Shown: positions 52,503-61,091 of the stretch, in pieces | Numbering within the stretch: the stretch's first letter is position 1 | Layout of the letters: the number at the start of each line of letters is the position of its first letter | Assembly (NCBI RefSeq): GCF_902726655.1 | Contig: NZ_CACVAN010000001.1 | Span: 2,480,001 to 2,544,000, forward strand | DNA: 64,000 nucleotides | Direction of reading: 5' to 3' | From: Virgibacillus ihumii | GTDB lineage: Bacteria; Bacillota; Bacilli; Bacillales; Amphibacillaceae | Notes under the pieces: model-generated | What the model was told of the DNA's origin: nothing | Databases searched by the model: none | The model's input: only the letters and a program-made list of their open reading frames with translations | Translations under genes and position numbers: made by a program

Positions 52503-53774
52503 ATGTATTTTAAAAGATTGGGGTTACTGTTTGTCACAGTTCTTGTTTGTCTGTTTTTAGCATCCTGTGACTCGAATCAGCAAACCGCAAGTGACGAGGA
52601 GAACACAGAAACGGCTGAAGAAAAAAACGATTCGGATGTGAATCAGTCAAACAAAAAAGAAGCACAATCAGATCATCCGGATAAAGCAAACGATTCTTCC
52701 AGTAAATCTGATAGCGGGGATAAGAATGAGAAAGACAGTGATAATGGAGAAGATTCTTCCAAGGAATCAGATCGCGAAAACAGTAAAGAGAACAGTAATA
52801 CGGAACCTGCAGAACCGGAAAACCAGGACAAGAGCGGAAATAAGCATAAAAGCGAAGAAAAACTGCTTCCGGATGTAATTCTTGAACTTGACGATAGTGG
52901 CAGTGAGGTAAAAAAAGTTCAACAGACATTAAACAAAATAGGATATTCGCTATCATTAAACAGCAAATTCGACTGGTCGATGGTTTGGGTAATCAAAGAT
53001 TTTCAGGCACAGTTTCCTGCTCTAAAGACGGATGGTATTTATGGACCGGAAACGAGAAAATATATAAAAAAAGCAGTTAATGGAAAAATCAACGTAAACC
53101 CGGGAAGCGGCATGGCTGATAGTACTGATCAGACGAACAACGATACGAATGAAAATAGCAATGAGAACGAGCGAAACAATCAAAATCAGTCCCAGGTTGT
53201 TTCCAATCCATCAAGTATTTTGGTACTCGTAAACAAAAATAACCGGCTGCCGGAAAATTATATCCCTAAAAATCTTGTTGTTCCCAATGTCCGTTTTCCA
53301 TTTAATGCGGATTTGCCGAAAAGACAAATGCGCCAAGTCGCAGCAAATGCACTGGAAAACATGTTTCATGCTGCCGACCAGGACGGAGTTGATCTGTTTG
53401 CACAATCCGGGTATCGTTCGTACGACCGGCAGGAAGCAATCTTTGCCGCAAATGCCCGTGAACACGGCAGAGAAGCAGCCAATCAGTTCAGTGCGCAGGC
53501 AGGTGAAAGTGAACACCAGACAGGGCTGACAATGGATGTCACAAGTCCTGATATAAACTATCGTTTGACAACAGCGTTTGCCAACACTGATGAAGGGAAA
53601 TGGGTTAAAAAACATGCGAGCGAATACGGATTTATTATCCGCTATCCAAAAGGAAAAACAGCAATCACCGGTTATCAATATGAGCCTTGGCACCTTCGTT
53701 ATGTTGGAAAGGAAGCTGCTCAAGCCATTGATCGCCAAAATATAACCCTTGAGCAATATTTGGGCGCTGTATAA
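52503..53774 (+). CDS. Lipoprotein D,D-carboxypeptidase (VanY/M15B) with peptidoglycan-binding domain
   Basis: A 423-residue lipoprotein: lipobox LASC near residue 22, a long Ser/Asp/Glu/Lys-rich spacer (about 25-125), a PG_binding_1 domain (about 132-190: GSEVKKVQQTLNKIGYSLSL, FQAQFPALKTDGIYGPETRK), an Asn-rich linker and a VanY peptidase domain (about 250-420). Zinc ligands are visible in GESEHQTGLTMDVT (H, D) and EPWHLRYVG (H). It trims D-Ala from peptidoglycan stem peptides outside the membrane. ATG at 52503 follows AGAGGAGTG. Confidence 0.92.
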   Translation: MYFKRLGLLFVTVLVCLFLASCDSNQQTASDEENTETAEEKNDSDVNQSNKKEAQSDHPDKANDSSSKSDSGDKNEKDSDNGEDSSKESDRENSKENSNTEPAEPENQDKSGNKHKSEEKLLPDVILELDDSGSEVKKVQQTLNKIGYSLSLNSKFDWSMVWVIKDFQAQFPALKTDGIYGPETRKYIKKAVNGKINVNPGSGMADSTDQTNNDTNENSNENERNNQNQSQVVSNPSSILVLVNKNNRLPENYIPKNLVVPNVRFPFNADLPKRQMRQVAANALENMFHAADQDGVDLFAQSGYRSYDRQEAIFAANAREHGREAANQFSAQAGESEHQTGLTMDVTSPDINYRLTTAFANTDEGKWVKKHASEYGFIIRYPKGKTAITGYQYEPWHLRYVGKEAAQAIDRQNITLEQYLGAV

Positions 53775-53779
53775 TAATA

Positions 53780-53824
53780 GCAACAAGCATGGCGGATTTC
53801 ACTTTCTGCCATGTTTGTTGCTTT
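53780..53824. terminator. Rho-independent terminator between convergent genes
   Basis: CAACAAGCATGGCGG pairs imperfectly with CTGCCATGTTTGTTG, directly after the carboxypeptidase stop; a short T-run follows (CTTTC). Confidence 0.7.
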
Positions 53825-53854
53825 CATTGTTTTGATTTAGATCTAATGTAAACG

Positions 53855-54673
53855 CTAATCAATTGAAAGCATCGCACCAAGCGCACCACTGTATTCACCA
53901 TTCTGGAGGAAAATCGGGGTCTTTTCCAACATATTAGTGTATGTACTGACAATCTCCCTCAAAAGCGGGTTCGAACGGAATGATGAACCAATATACACGA
54001 CATGATTTACGTTATATTGCATTGCCATTGGAATTGTAATTGACACAATCACTTCCCCGATCATCCCGATAATCGAAGCTATTATGTCCGGGCTTGCAGC
54101 AGCGTTTTCCAGTATTTTTTCTGTTTTACCAAAATTACTGGCGGTCAGATTACCCGAAATAGGAGGAAGTGTGCCTTCAAAGATATCCTTTACTTTGAGA
54201 TCCACATTTCCCCTGTTACCGCTGCCGGCAAGCTGAACAATTTTTTCGTAGTCATTGATGCCGGTCGTTAATTGAGCAAGCCCGATTATTGTTCCACCGC
54301 CAATGCCGGAACCGCCAATCCGCTCCTGTTTGCCCCCATTCACAACATGAATCGATGTTCCCGTACCGACATTAACGAATAAAAAAGGGTCTTCAAGTGT
54401 ATGTTCATACTGTTTTGCAAGAAATGCTATACCTTTTGTCGTCGCATCAAACTCAACTACAGTCTTAGCGGGTATCTGCCATTTTTCCATCAGCAATGCA
54501 CTTTTCCCGCCAGTTATACATACATTAGGGCTTTCAAATTGATTGGACAGCCATGTACAAACTTCATCCAAAGCATGTGATGGAAACGACTGATAGTTTA
54601 TCCTTCCATTCTTCTGATAAGCAATTTTTATAAGTGTTCCACCGGCATCGATGCCTACTTTTGTATGGTACAT
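53855..54673 (-). CDS. coaW: Type II pantothenate kinase CoaW
   Basis: A 272-residue protein of the acetate/sugar-kinase actin-like fold: VGIDAGGTLIKIAYQKNGRI at the N-terminus, LFVNVGTGTSIHVVNGGKQE and GGSGIGGGTIIGLAQLTTGI. This is the type II pantothenate kinase of Staphylococcus and Bacillaceae, the first step of CoA synthesis, typically not feedback-inhibited by CoA. It starts 25 bp after the DUF4181 gene on the same strand and may be co-transcribed. Confidence 0.92.
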   Translation of the reverse strand: MYHTKVGIDAGGTLIKIAYQKNGRINYQSFPSHALDEVCTWLSNQFESPNVCITGGKSALLMEKWQIPAKTVVEFDATTKGIAFLAKQYEHTLEDPFLFVNVGTGTSIHVVNGGKQERIGGSGIGGGTIIGLAQLTTGINDYEKIVQLAGSGNRGNVDLKVKDIFEGTLPPISGNLTASNFGKTEKILENAAASPDIIASIIGMIGEVIVSITIPMAMQYNVNHVVYIGSSFRSNPLLREIVSTYTNMLEKTPIFLQNGEYSGALGAMLSID

Positions 54674-54697
54674 TTTATGTAACCTCCGTATCAGTGC

Positions 54698-55141
54698 TTA
54701 CCACAAATCAAACATCCCAAATCCTTCTGAACTCAACGTATAGTACATGACAACAAGTCCAAATACAAGTTGGTTGATAGTGAGCAAGTAATCATTTTTC
54801 CCTTTTTTATACTTAAATTCCATAACTGCCCGAAGTGCTTCTTCCAAAATAAGAAACACCACAGTTAAACCCAATGATACCGCTGCTGAATATTTCATGA
54901 GTTGATAATTGACACTGAAGACAATTATAGAAACAATGGCAAGAATTATGTATATTATCCGCAATGTCCAATCCGCTTTCTTGTGAGTTTCATTGATATG
55001 ATTGTACGAAAAAGGCTTCTTCCGCTCAACATGAAGCACTTTTCGCATGATGATATTAAATAAAAAGATTATCAGTACAAGCCCGCCAAGCATTCCGAAC
55101 AGTTTCACCCAAAACTCAGGACCAGGACCGTAACGATCCAT
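54698..55141 (-). CDS. DUF4181 family membrane protein
   Basis: A 147-residue protein with four helices (about 10-30, 55-73, 78-97, 118-140) and the polar loop VERKKPFSYNHINETHKKAD, a family hallmark of DUF4181. ATG at 55139-55141. It may form an operon with coaW. Function is unknown. Confidence 0.78.
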   Translation of the reverse strand: MDRYGPGPEFWVKLFGMLGGLVLIIFLFNIIMRKVLHVERKKPFSYNHINETHKKADWTLRIIYIILAIVSIIVFSVNYQLMKYSAAVSLGLTVVFLILEEALRAVMEFKYKKGKNDYLLTINQLVFGLVVMYYTLSSEGFGMFDLW

Positions 55142-55245
55142 ACTAAAAATCCCACCCCTTCTTTTTACTCATTAGATTCATTTCGACAAAACCAGCCATA
55201 TATCCTGCTCGAATGGAAAAGTTTCCAGTGTAACTGCCAAACCAA

Positions 55246-55279
55246 AAAACCGGACGGCGCAACAGCACCGTCCGGTTTA
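55246..55279 (-). terminator. Rho-independent terminator of the PH-domain gene
   Basis: AAACCGGACGGCGC pairs with GCACCGTCCGGTTT around four bases; on the minus strand it is followed by TTTTTTGG. Confidence 0.9.
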
Positions 55280-55293
55280 TATATTTATTCCTA

Positions 55294-55908
55294 TTAGTTA
55301 TTTATATACTTCTCAAAAATTGCCCCGAAGTCTTTTTCATGGTATTGTTCACGGGCATTTTTAAACCATTCAAAGCTGAATTCGGTCAATGCTTTATATT
55401 GATCAGCTGTATTTGCTTCAGATGTACGTGAATTATGCAAAATTGCTGCTGCTTTATCAAGACTTTGCTCCGCTTTATCCATAATAATATTGTTCTCGTG
55501 TGTTGTTTCGGAAATATAAAGCAGGGCCTTATACAAGTCTTTCAGTTTATCAATCTCATCTTTATGAACATCGATATTAATAAGGGTGTTGCCAAGTGCA
55601 AATTTAATTTCAATATCCATATCAATCGTACCTGCTGTTTCAAGCAGTACATCTGAAATCGCAAACTGGGAATAAGGGAAACGTCTTAATGTACGTTTGG
55701 AAGAAGACGCCTTCTCACCATCGACATGAATCATAGCCAGATTTGTGAAACAGTACTCATCCATTTTAGTCTTAATCAGAAAGTATATTTGTTCATTATC
55801 CTCATGTCTTACATAATCATCGGCATCTGTTTTATCGTAATCCTTTGGCTCGATAATTTTACCGATATCTGATAACCCCAACGCATCTGAAGCAAACTTT
55901 TTTAACAT
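55294..55908 (-). CDS. PH-like domain protein (YvbH-type)
   Basis: A 204-residue soluble protein. Residues about 1-125 form a bacterial PH-like beta domain (EQIYFLIKTKMDEYCFTNLA, RFPYSQFAISDVLLETAGTI), and the rest is helical (QYKALTEFSFEWFKNAREQY). B. subtilis YvbH has this layout. ATG at 55906-55908 follows GGGAGTCACTGT-like sequence. Function is unknown. Confidence 0.72.
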   Translation of the reverse strand: MLKKFASDALGLSDIGKIIEPKDYDKTDADDYVRHEDNEQIYFLIKTKMDEYCFTNLAMIHVDGEKASSSKRTLRRFPYSQFAISDVLLETAGTIDMDIEIKFALGNTLINIDVHKDEIDKLKDLYKALLYISETTHENNIIMDKAEQSLDKAAAILHNSRTSEANTADQYKALTEFSFEWFKNAREQYHEKDFGAIFEKYINN

Positions 55909-56083
55909 ACAGTGACTCCCTTTCTTCTTAAAAGTTTTTCATTCGAAATAATTATACCATTACCTGTGAACAGTTAGAACCCAATTAACAGAGACTTTAC
56001 AGTTTTGCCAGTTCTCTCTTATACACATCATAGTCATGCTCGGAAAATAGCGTCATGGCAACTTTTCCAAACCTGATTTTTGC

Positions 56084-56842
56084 TTAACTGAACTGTCTAA
56101 TTGCACTCCGTAGTTTATCCGCAATCGAACGGACACCCTGATTGATTTCTGTATCTGTGAAAGAAACACGTACAAAACTTTCATCCATTTCCAAAGCTTC
56201 CGCAAACAATCCTCCCAGTCCTTTTGCACGACGGTCAACCTGAACGACAAGGTCGACCCGGTTTTCATGCATAAAGAACATCACTTCCAGCTCATCCAGG
56301 TCACCGCGGAATTCACCACCCGGAAGGAATTCAAACTCCTGTACATACCGGTAGCGTTTGGAGTACTCCATTTCCGCGCTTTTCAGACGGAAGCCAAGTT
56401 GGCTGGTAAACGCCTCCAGTATCGTTTCCATATTCTGGTGTGGTGCCACCTTGATAAAGTCCCTGTCTTTCGGGTCTACGGCATTCGGCACATCCATTCC
56501 CGTCTGTATCCAAACTCCGGTTTTTCCAACAGTAGGCGGAGTATGAACAGGCAGCGTGAAGTCGAAGTCCAACTCCTTTTTCTCTCCCACACCAATCGTG
56601 AACGAATTTCCAATCGTAAACGTTTCCAGTTTCAACTTTTCATATACTTTTTTATCATCAATTTCACGGGCTGCTTCCGTCATCAGAAATAAATTTATCT
56701 GATCCACCTGCTGTTCCGCATTGCCGCCTTCAATAACAATTTTCCCGCTTACTTCTTCACCCGGAATCAGCTGATCATTATCAAGCTGTGTATCAACCTT
56801 TGCATTACCAATTCCTGCACTTGCAAGCCATTTTTTCAACAT
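56084..56842 (-). CDS. spo0M: Sporulation-control protein Spo0M
   Basis: A 252-residue arrestin-like beta-sandwich protein: KWLASAGIGNAKVDTQLDND, GEEVSGKIVIEGGNAEQQVD, TPPTVGKTGVWIQTGMDVPN and DRDFIKVAPHQNMETIL match Spo0M, which influences early sporulation in Bacillus. Its presence argues for a spore-former. ATG follows AGGAGGGGGAAATTAAT. After the TAA stop the same frame stays open for 28 more codons with protein-like composition (see findings). Confidence 0.92.
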   Translation of the reverse strand: MLKKWLASAGIGNAKVDTQLDNDQLIPGEEVSGKIVIEGGNAEQQVDQINLFLMTEAAREIDDKKVYEKLKLETFTIGNSFTIGVGEKKELDFDFTLPVHTPPTVGKTGVWIQTGMDVPNAVDPKDRDFIKVAPHQNMETILEAFTSQLGFRLKSAEMEYSKRYRYVQEFEFLPGGEFRGDLDELEVMFFMHENRVDLVVQVDRRAKGLGGLFAEALEMDESFVRVSFTDTEINQGVRSIADKLRSAIRQFS

Positions 56843-56945
56843 ATTAATTTCCCCCTCCTCGTTAATATATTATTCGACACCGAGAGACAAAATCCTGCCT
56901 GAAACTATGAAAAACACACGGATTTTAATCGTCAGCAATATCACA

Positions 56946-57281
56946 CTATCCTTCTTCCGCTCGCTCTTCAGTTCCTTGTAATTGATCACGTCTTAAATAC
57001 ATCGTTGTAATGAGAGCCGCTTCACTGACAATGAACAAACAGCCGCCAAGTACAAGCCCCCCGTAGAACAATGCTTCGCTGCTGCCCCAAACACCAAGGA
57101 ACCAGCCAAAAACAGCGCAAGCTACAAGGAATAAATTTATAACACACGCCAGAAATACCTGGGAGCCGAAATAACCGGTCATTTTAATCATTTTGTATCC
57201 GGAAAAATAACTGGCAGCCAATGCTAGAACAATAAAAATTATATAAATGATCAGTGCTGAATTATTTCCTTCCAGAGTCAT
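56946..57281 (-). CDS. Hypothetical four-helix membrane protein
   Basis: A 111-residue protein with four hydrophobic segments (about 9-27, 38-62, 70-95) and a charged C-terminus (RRDQLQGTEERAEEG). ATG at 57279-57281 follows AAAGGAA. It is on the same strand as spo0M, about 100 bp upstream. I do not recognise a family. Confidence 0.6.
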   Translation of the reverse strand: MTLEGNNSALIIYIIFIVLALAASYFSGYKMIKMTGYFGSQVFLACVINLFLVACAVFGWFLGVWGSSEALFYGGLVLGGCLFIVSEAALITTMYLRRDQLQGTEERAEEG

Positions 57282-57380
57282 GTTGATGTTCCTTTCCTAT
57301 CTGTTTTCTTTTCATTCCATGTATATTGTCATCCAATTCACGAAATAATTCCTCAATACTTGCTTTCAAAATTAATGGTA

Positions 57381-57938
57381 CTACAAATTAAATTCTGCTA
57401 GTATCATGCTCGCCGTTTCCTTGGCGCTCAAATTGGTATTGTTCATTCGAAGGTAATGTTCAAAATCAATTTCAGCATCAAATGAATTAAATCGCTCTTT
57501 TTTCATCGATTGGAGCAGTTCTTTTTCGGAAAACGCCACATTTCGTTTTGTCGGCTTGTGTTCCAATCTGTTCGGGGTATTATTTCGTTTGACCCGCTCA
57601 TCAACATCTGCCTCAAGTTCAACAAAGTAAATCGCTGCGCCAGCACCGGAAAAAATATCGCACATCTCCTTAACACTATCCCAATCCTCTTGCCTGTTTA
57701 ATGCCCAGACGAAGGTGAAGATCAGGCCCTCCAAATCACTTTTGGCAACCGTCTTAAAGATTTCCGTGCGAAACATGTTTGACAAGCGCCACATCTCCTC
57801 GCTGAATCCGAAAAACGGTTCGAGCAAGTCAATGGTCATATGGTTATGCAACAGTTTGAGGCCTGTTATTTTTTCCAATTCCTGTCCCACTGTCATCTTA
57901 CCAACTGCCTGCGGGCCAAACAACAAGACAAGCTTCAT
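57381..57938 (-). CDS. P-loop nucleotide/shikimate-kinase-like ATPase
   Basis: A 185-residue P-loop protein with LLFGPQAVGKMTVGQELEKI at the N-terminus (Walker A variant GPQAVGKMT), a DxD-less helical lid, and basic residues in ADVDERVKRNNTPNRLEHKP. Such proteins are annotated as shikimate kinases or AAA proteins but their substrate is unknown. ATG at 57936-57938 follows AGGAGGGATAC. It is transcribed alone; the 250 bp upstream contain nothing I can identify. Confidence 0.75.
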   Translation of the reverse strand: MKLVLLFGPQAVGKMTVGQELEKITGLKLLHNHMTIDLLEPFFGFSEEMWRLSNMFRTEIFKTVAKSDLEGLIFTFVWALNRQEDWDSVKEMCDIFSGAGAAIYFVELEADVDERVKRNNTPNRLEHKPTKRNVAFSEKELLQSMKKERFNSFDAEIDFEHYLRMNNTNLSAKETASMILAEFNL

Positions 57939-58189
57939 ATGTATCCCTCCTGCAGCCGGTTTATGTTGAAATCCAGCTTTTGATTTGGTCCTTAATTTTT
58001 TCCGGGGATGCACCAGTTTTATCCATACATTACCGTCTAACCGCATCCAAAATCAAGGATGGAACCCTGAAAGCACCGCCCTGATTTCTTGGATCAATTT
58101 TTTTGGAACGGAAAATGGCCCCGTCTTTAATATCACAGTCCGTGTCATGAAACTAGCCGTTTTCATCACAGTACTCAAGCAGATTCACC

Positions 58190-59140
58190 TCAAATACTGA
58201 CATCACGCTTTTTAAAGATAATAAATGACAAGGACAAAAACAAAGCCAGATAGATAACCAGCATAATTATTGAGAATTGTAATGTCATTCCTTCAACCAT
58301 CGGCCCGCCTTCAAAATACAAATTCAGATTCGTATTGGCAAACAGAGAATATTTTGCCAAGTCAGTGACTATTGCAAGAATGTTCGTTGCCATTGATCCG
58401 ATAAACAACAGCACGATAGAAACCGCGATAGCAATGGCCTCACTTCTGAAAATACTGGAGATCATAAAGGCAAGCGCTGTAAGCATCAGCAATGTTACAC
58501 TGCTGGATAGATAGCTTACTCCCAGGTACAGGGTGCGTGACCATTCATACACTTCACCGCCACTTGCCGACAGATGGGTTGCCGCTCCATCAAAGCCGAA
58601 TAAAAGTCCCCCGACTGCAAATGAACAAACAAAGAGCAACAGCAGCAAAAACAGCCCGAATAAAATCGCTGTAACAAATTTTGCGGCAAGTATTTGAATT
58701 CTTGATGCTGACCGGACAAGCAGCAATTTAATCGTACCATTTTTAAATTCATGCGAAATAATCGATGCCCCAACGATAATGACAAATGCTCCAATCAGCT
58801 GTACCAGATTCATATTGGTGTCCATATACGTCCAGGCGTTCTCCTCTTCATACGGAGAAATCCCATGTTCAAGCCGGTAGTCGTTAATCGCCTGCTGATT
58901 TATCGCATGGCTTTCCAGGTAGTGATTGTTTGTTTCTTTTTCCTGTTTAGCCAACTCCTTATTTTCCTGTTGCAGTTCAGACCGCCACTGCTCCTCACCA
59001 GGCAGTTTTTCATTCTGCTGATTATAAAACGTAAATATTGCCGTAGCAGCTATTCCCAGAATTACCAGTCCGCACATAACATACGTACTCGTTTTATTGA
59101 ACAATTTCATCCATTCATTGCGGATTAACTTAAAAAACAT
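58190..59140 (-). CDS. ABC-2 type transporter permease (BcrB-like)
   Basis: A 316-residue permease with an N-terminal helix (about 19-38), an extracytoplasmic coiled stretch (about 45-95, rich in Glu/Gln) and five more helices. The N-terminus MFFKLIRNEWMKLFNKTSTY is typical of bacitracin-type (BcrB/YdhH) export subunits. Its ATG overlaps the ATPase stop by one base (TAATG), so they are coupled. Confidence 0.85.
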   Translation of the reverse strand: MFFKLIRNEWMKLFNKTSTYVMCGLVILGIAATAIFTFYNQQNEKLPGEEQWRSELQQENKELAKQEKETNNHYLESHAINQQAINDYRLEHGISPYEEENAWTYMDTNMNLVQLIGAFVIIVGASIISHEFKNGTIKLLLVRSASRIQILAAKFVTAILFGLFLLLLLFVCSFAVGGLLFGFDGAATHLSASGGEVYEWSRTLYLGVSYLSSSVTLLMLTALAFMISSIFRSEAIAIAVSIVLLFIGSMATNILAIVTDLAKYSLFANTNLNLYFEGGPMVEGMTLQFSIIMLVIYLALFLSLSFIIFKKRDVSI

Positions 59141-60060
59141 TATGACACACCCCCACTCGTCACTTCAAAAAAGCGATCTTCGAGTGACTGTTTTTCCAAA
59201 ATAGATTGATAGACGATAATTTCATTTCCGACCAGATAAGTAATGACTCCCCCCATCTGATCTTTTGTTGCCTGCAGACGAAGTTTCTTATCCAAAAACT
59301 GAACGTCAATAGCTGGAAATTTATCAGCAATCAGTTCCTGTGCCTTGTCCCGTTCATTAACCTCCAGTGTGAAAAAACTGGTACTGGCAGGTTGTGATGC
59401 ATCTCCTTTCACGTTTTCGACCTTGGCAATTTTGCCATCCTGAATAATGGCAAAGCGGTCACAGATTAATTCAATTTCGGAAAGAAGATGACTGGAGATT
59501 AAAATGGCGACATTCTCTTCTTTTGCGACTCTCCGAAGATAATCCCGCATTTCCTTAACCCCGGCAGGATCAAGTCCATTTGTCGGCTCATCCAAAATCA
59601 GCACATCCGGACTATGCAGCATCGCCTGCGCAATTCCCAGCCGCTGCTTCATGCCCAGCGAAAATTTGCGCACCTTTTGCTTCTTCACATGGGATAGCCT
59701 GACAAGTTCCAGCCGCTTTTCAATGTCCTCTTTTGTAACATTGCCGCTCATGCGCCCAAAGTGGATCAGATTCTTTTCAGCCGTCAGGTATTTATACATT
59801 TCCGGATTCTCTACAATCGTGCCAACATGCCCAATCGCCTTTTTAAAATCATGGACGATACTTTTCCCGCTGATAGTAATGTCACCTTTCGTAACGTTTG
59901 TCAGTCCGACAATCATGCGGATAGTGGTTGTTTTTCCTGCCCCATTCGGTCCCAAAAAACCAAAAATCTCACCCGGATATACGTCAAATGAAACATCATT
60001 AATAATTTGATTTCTGCCTATTTTCTTGTGGACATTTTTCAATGATAAAACCGGTTCCAC
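59140..60060 (-). CDS. ABC transporter ATP-binding protein (BcrA-like)
   Basis: A 306-residue ATPase with Walker A GFLGPNGAGKTTT (about 34-46), signature FSLGMKQRLGIA and Walker B DVLILDEPTNGLDPAG; this is the BcrA-type exporter ATPase linked to peptide-antibiotic resistance or export. GTG at 60058-60060 follows GAGGGAGTG and is preferred over an ATG upstream without a site. It lies 20 bp after a Cro-type regulator gene, with the permease downstream. Confidence 0.9.
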   Translation of the reverse strand: MEPVLSLKNVHKKIGRNQIINDVSFDVYPGEIFGFLGPNGAGKTTTIRMIVGLTNVTKGDITISGKSIVHDFKKAIGHVGTIVENPEMYKYLTAEKNLIHFGRMSGNVTKEDIEKRLELVRLSHVKKQKVRKFSLGMKQRLGIAQAMLHSPDVLILDEPTNGLDPAGVKEMRDYLRRVAKEENVAILISSHLLSEIELICDRFAIIQDGKIAKVENVKGDASQPASTSFFTLEVNERDKAQELIADKFPAIDVQFLDKKLRLQATKDQMGGVITYLVGNEIIVYQSILEKQSLEDRFFEVTSGGVS

Positions 60061-60079
60061 TGTGTAACACTCCCTCGTA

Positions 60080-60277
60080 TTAATTTTCATCCCAAAACAG
60101 GTCATCAAGCGTTTTACCCAAAGCTTTACAGATTGATAGACACAGACTCAGGGTCGGGTTGTATTTTCCCAGCTCAATCAAACCAATAGTCTGCCTGGAA
60201 ACTCCTGTCCGTTCGGCAAGTTCCTGCTGTGATAAATCATGCTCCGCCCGGGCCATTTTCAACTTAATATTTTTCAT
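60080..60277 (-). CDS. Cro/CI-type helix-turn-helix regulator
   Basis: A 65-residue single-domain HTH_3 protein: KLKMARAEHDLSQQELAERT, GVSRQTIGLIELGKYNPTLS, LCLSICKALGKTLDDLFW. This small YozG/YgzD-like type often sits next to a BcrAB-like exporter or small membrane proteins and represses them. ATG at 60275-60277 overlaps the stop of the upstream gene by 14 bp. Likely regulator of the operon. Confidence 0.9.
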   Translation of the reverse strand: MKNIKLKMARAEHDLSQQELAERTGVSRQTIGLIELGKYNPTLSLCLSICKALGKTLDDLFWDEN

Positions 60278-60806
60278 CGGAACCACCGTCTTCATCATCC
60301 ATGTCATCCAGCTGCTTTTCCACTGCTTTGTCGCTTCTTTTTTTCATGACCGAATGACTGATTACAAGTGCCAGAATGAAAAACGGCACATAGATGATCA
60401 GGGAAACGAACATGACCAGAAAAAAGGTGAAAATAGGGGTTCCGGTTTTTTCACCATATAAAATGGCACTGCGCGTCCCGAAAAACAGTGCAATGGCAAC
60501 ACCAAAAAGCAAGCCTTTTATCGGCATTTTCTTTTCCATAGACATTTTGCTGTTACGGTCGTGCATCTCCACTTCATCGGAAAAGATCCCCAGACTTGCA
60601 GACCGGAATGCATAATAAATGCTGGTAACGAATATAATTGCCATCTCAGTATAAAGCCGATCCGGTCCAGATCCATACAAATATATTTTTATCGCCCCTG
60701 ATATTATGCATAGTGCAATGACAAGGATATATATCTCCCTGAAAATTTTATTCTGAAGATTGGTGACCCGCTCATCTTTCATGTTGTTTTTACGAAAAAA
60801 ACCCAT
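60264..60806 (-). CDS. DUF6773-like membrane protein
   Basis: A 180-residue protein starting MGFFRKNNMKDERVTNLQNK, with four helices (about 27-45, 58-75, 98-115, 125-150) and an acidic tail. Such proteins commonly precede a small HTH_3 regulator in Firmicutes. The ATG at 60804-60806 has GGAGG upstream. It is the first gene of the four-gene operon with regulator, ATPase and permease. Function is unknown. Confidence 0.7.
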   Translation of the reverse strand: MGFFRKNNMKDERVTNLQNKIFREIYILVIALCIISGAIKIYLYGSGPDRLYTEMAIIFVTSIYYAFRSASLGIFSDEVEMHDRNSKMSMEKKMPIKGLLFGVAIALFFGTRSAILYGEKTGTPIFTFFLVMFVSLIIYVPFFILALVISHSVMKKRSDKAVEKQLDDMDDEDGGSDEKY

Positions 60807-60923
60807 ATCGTGTTCCTCCATTCCTGATGCGTAGGTTTATTATATGTCATCCGATGGCATTTTGCAATATATATATTGCATTTTAATAAAAATAATTGTC
60901 ACACGCTGGGTTGTCTGGCCTTA

Positions 60924-61049
60924 TACAGCGGGGTTAGGCTTAGATACAGCGCCTTTTGGGCTTTATACAGCGGCTTAGGGTCAATATACAGCGCGATTGG
61001 GCTTTTATACAGCGCATACGGGCTTTTGTACAGCGCGGTATCTTTTTAT
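60924..61049. repeat. 21-bp periodic array E, core TACAGCG
   Basis: TACAGCG starts at 60924, 60945, 60966, 60987, 61008 and 61029: six units at an exact 21-bp period. The 14 bases between vary but often contain GGGCTTT. The core is the same as in array B. It lies between the start of the DUF6773-like gene and the 3' end of the NERD gene. Confidence 0.92.
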
Positions 61050-61091
61050 AGTTTTCTACCGCAAAAGTAAGGTGGTTCTTAAGAGGTGTGG

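Noticed and set aside
60876..61070. Reading frame through array E giving heptapeptide repeats (YSAxxxL)
   Set aside because: A 21-bp period in any open frame gives heptapeptide repeats automatically; there is no ribosome binding site, and the same core in array B would be read in a different frame with a different peptide.
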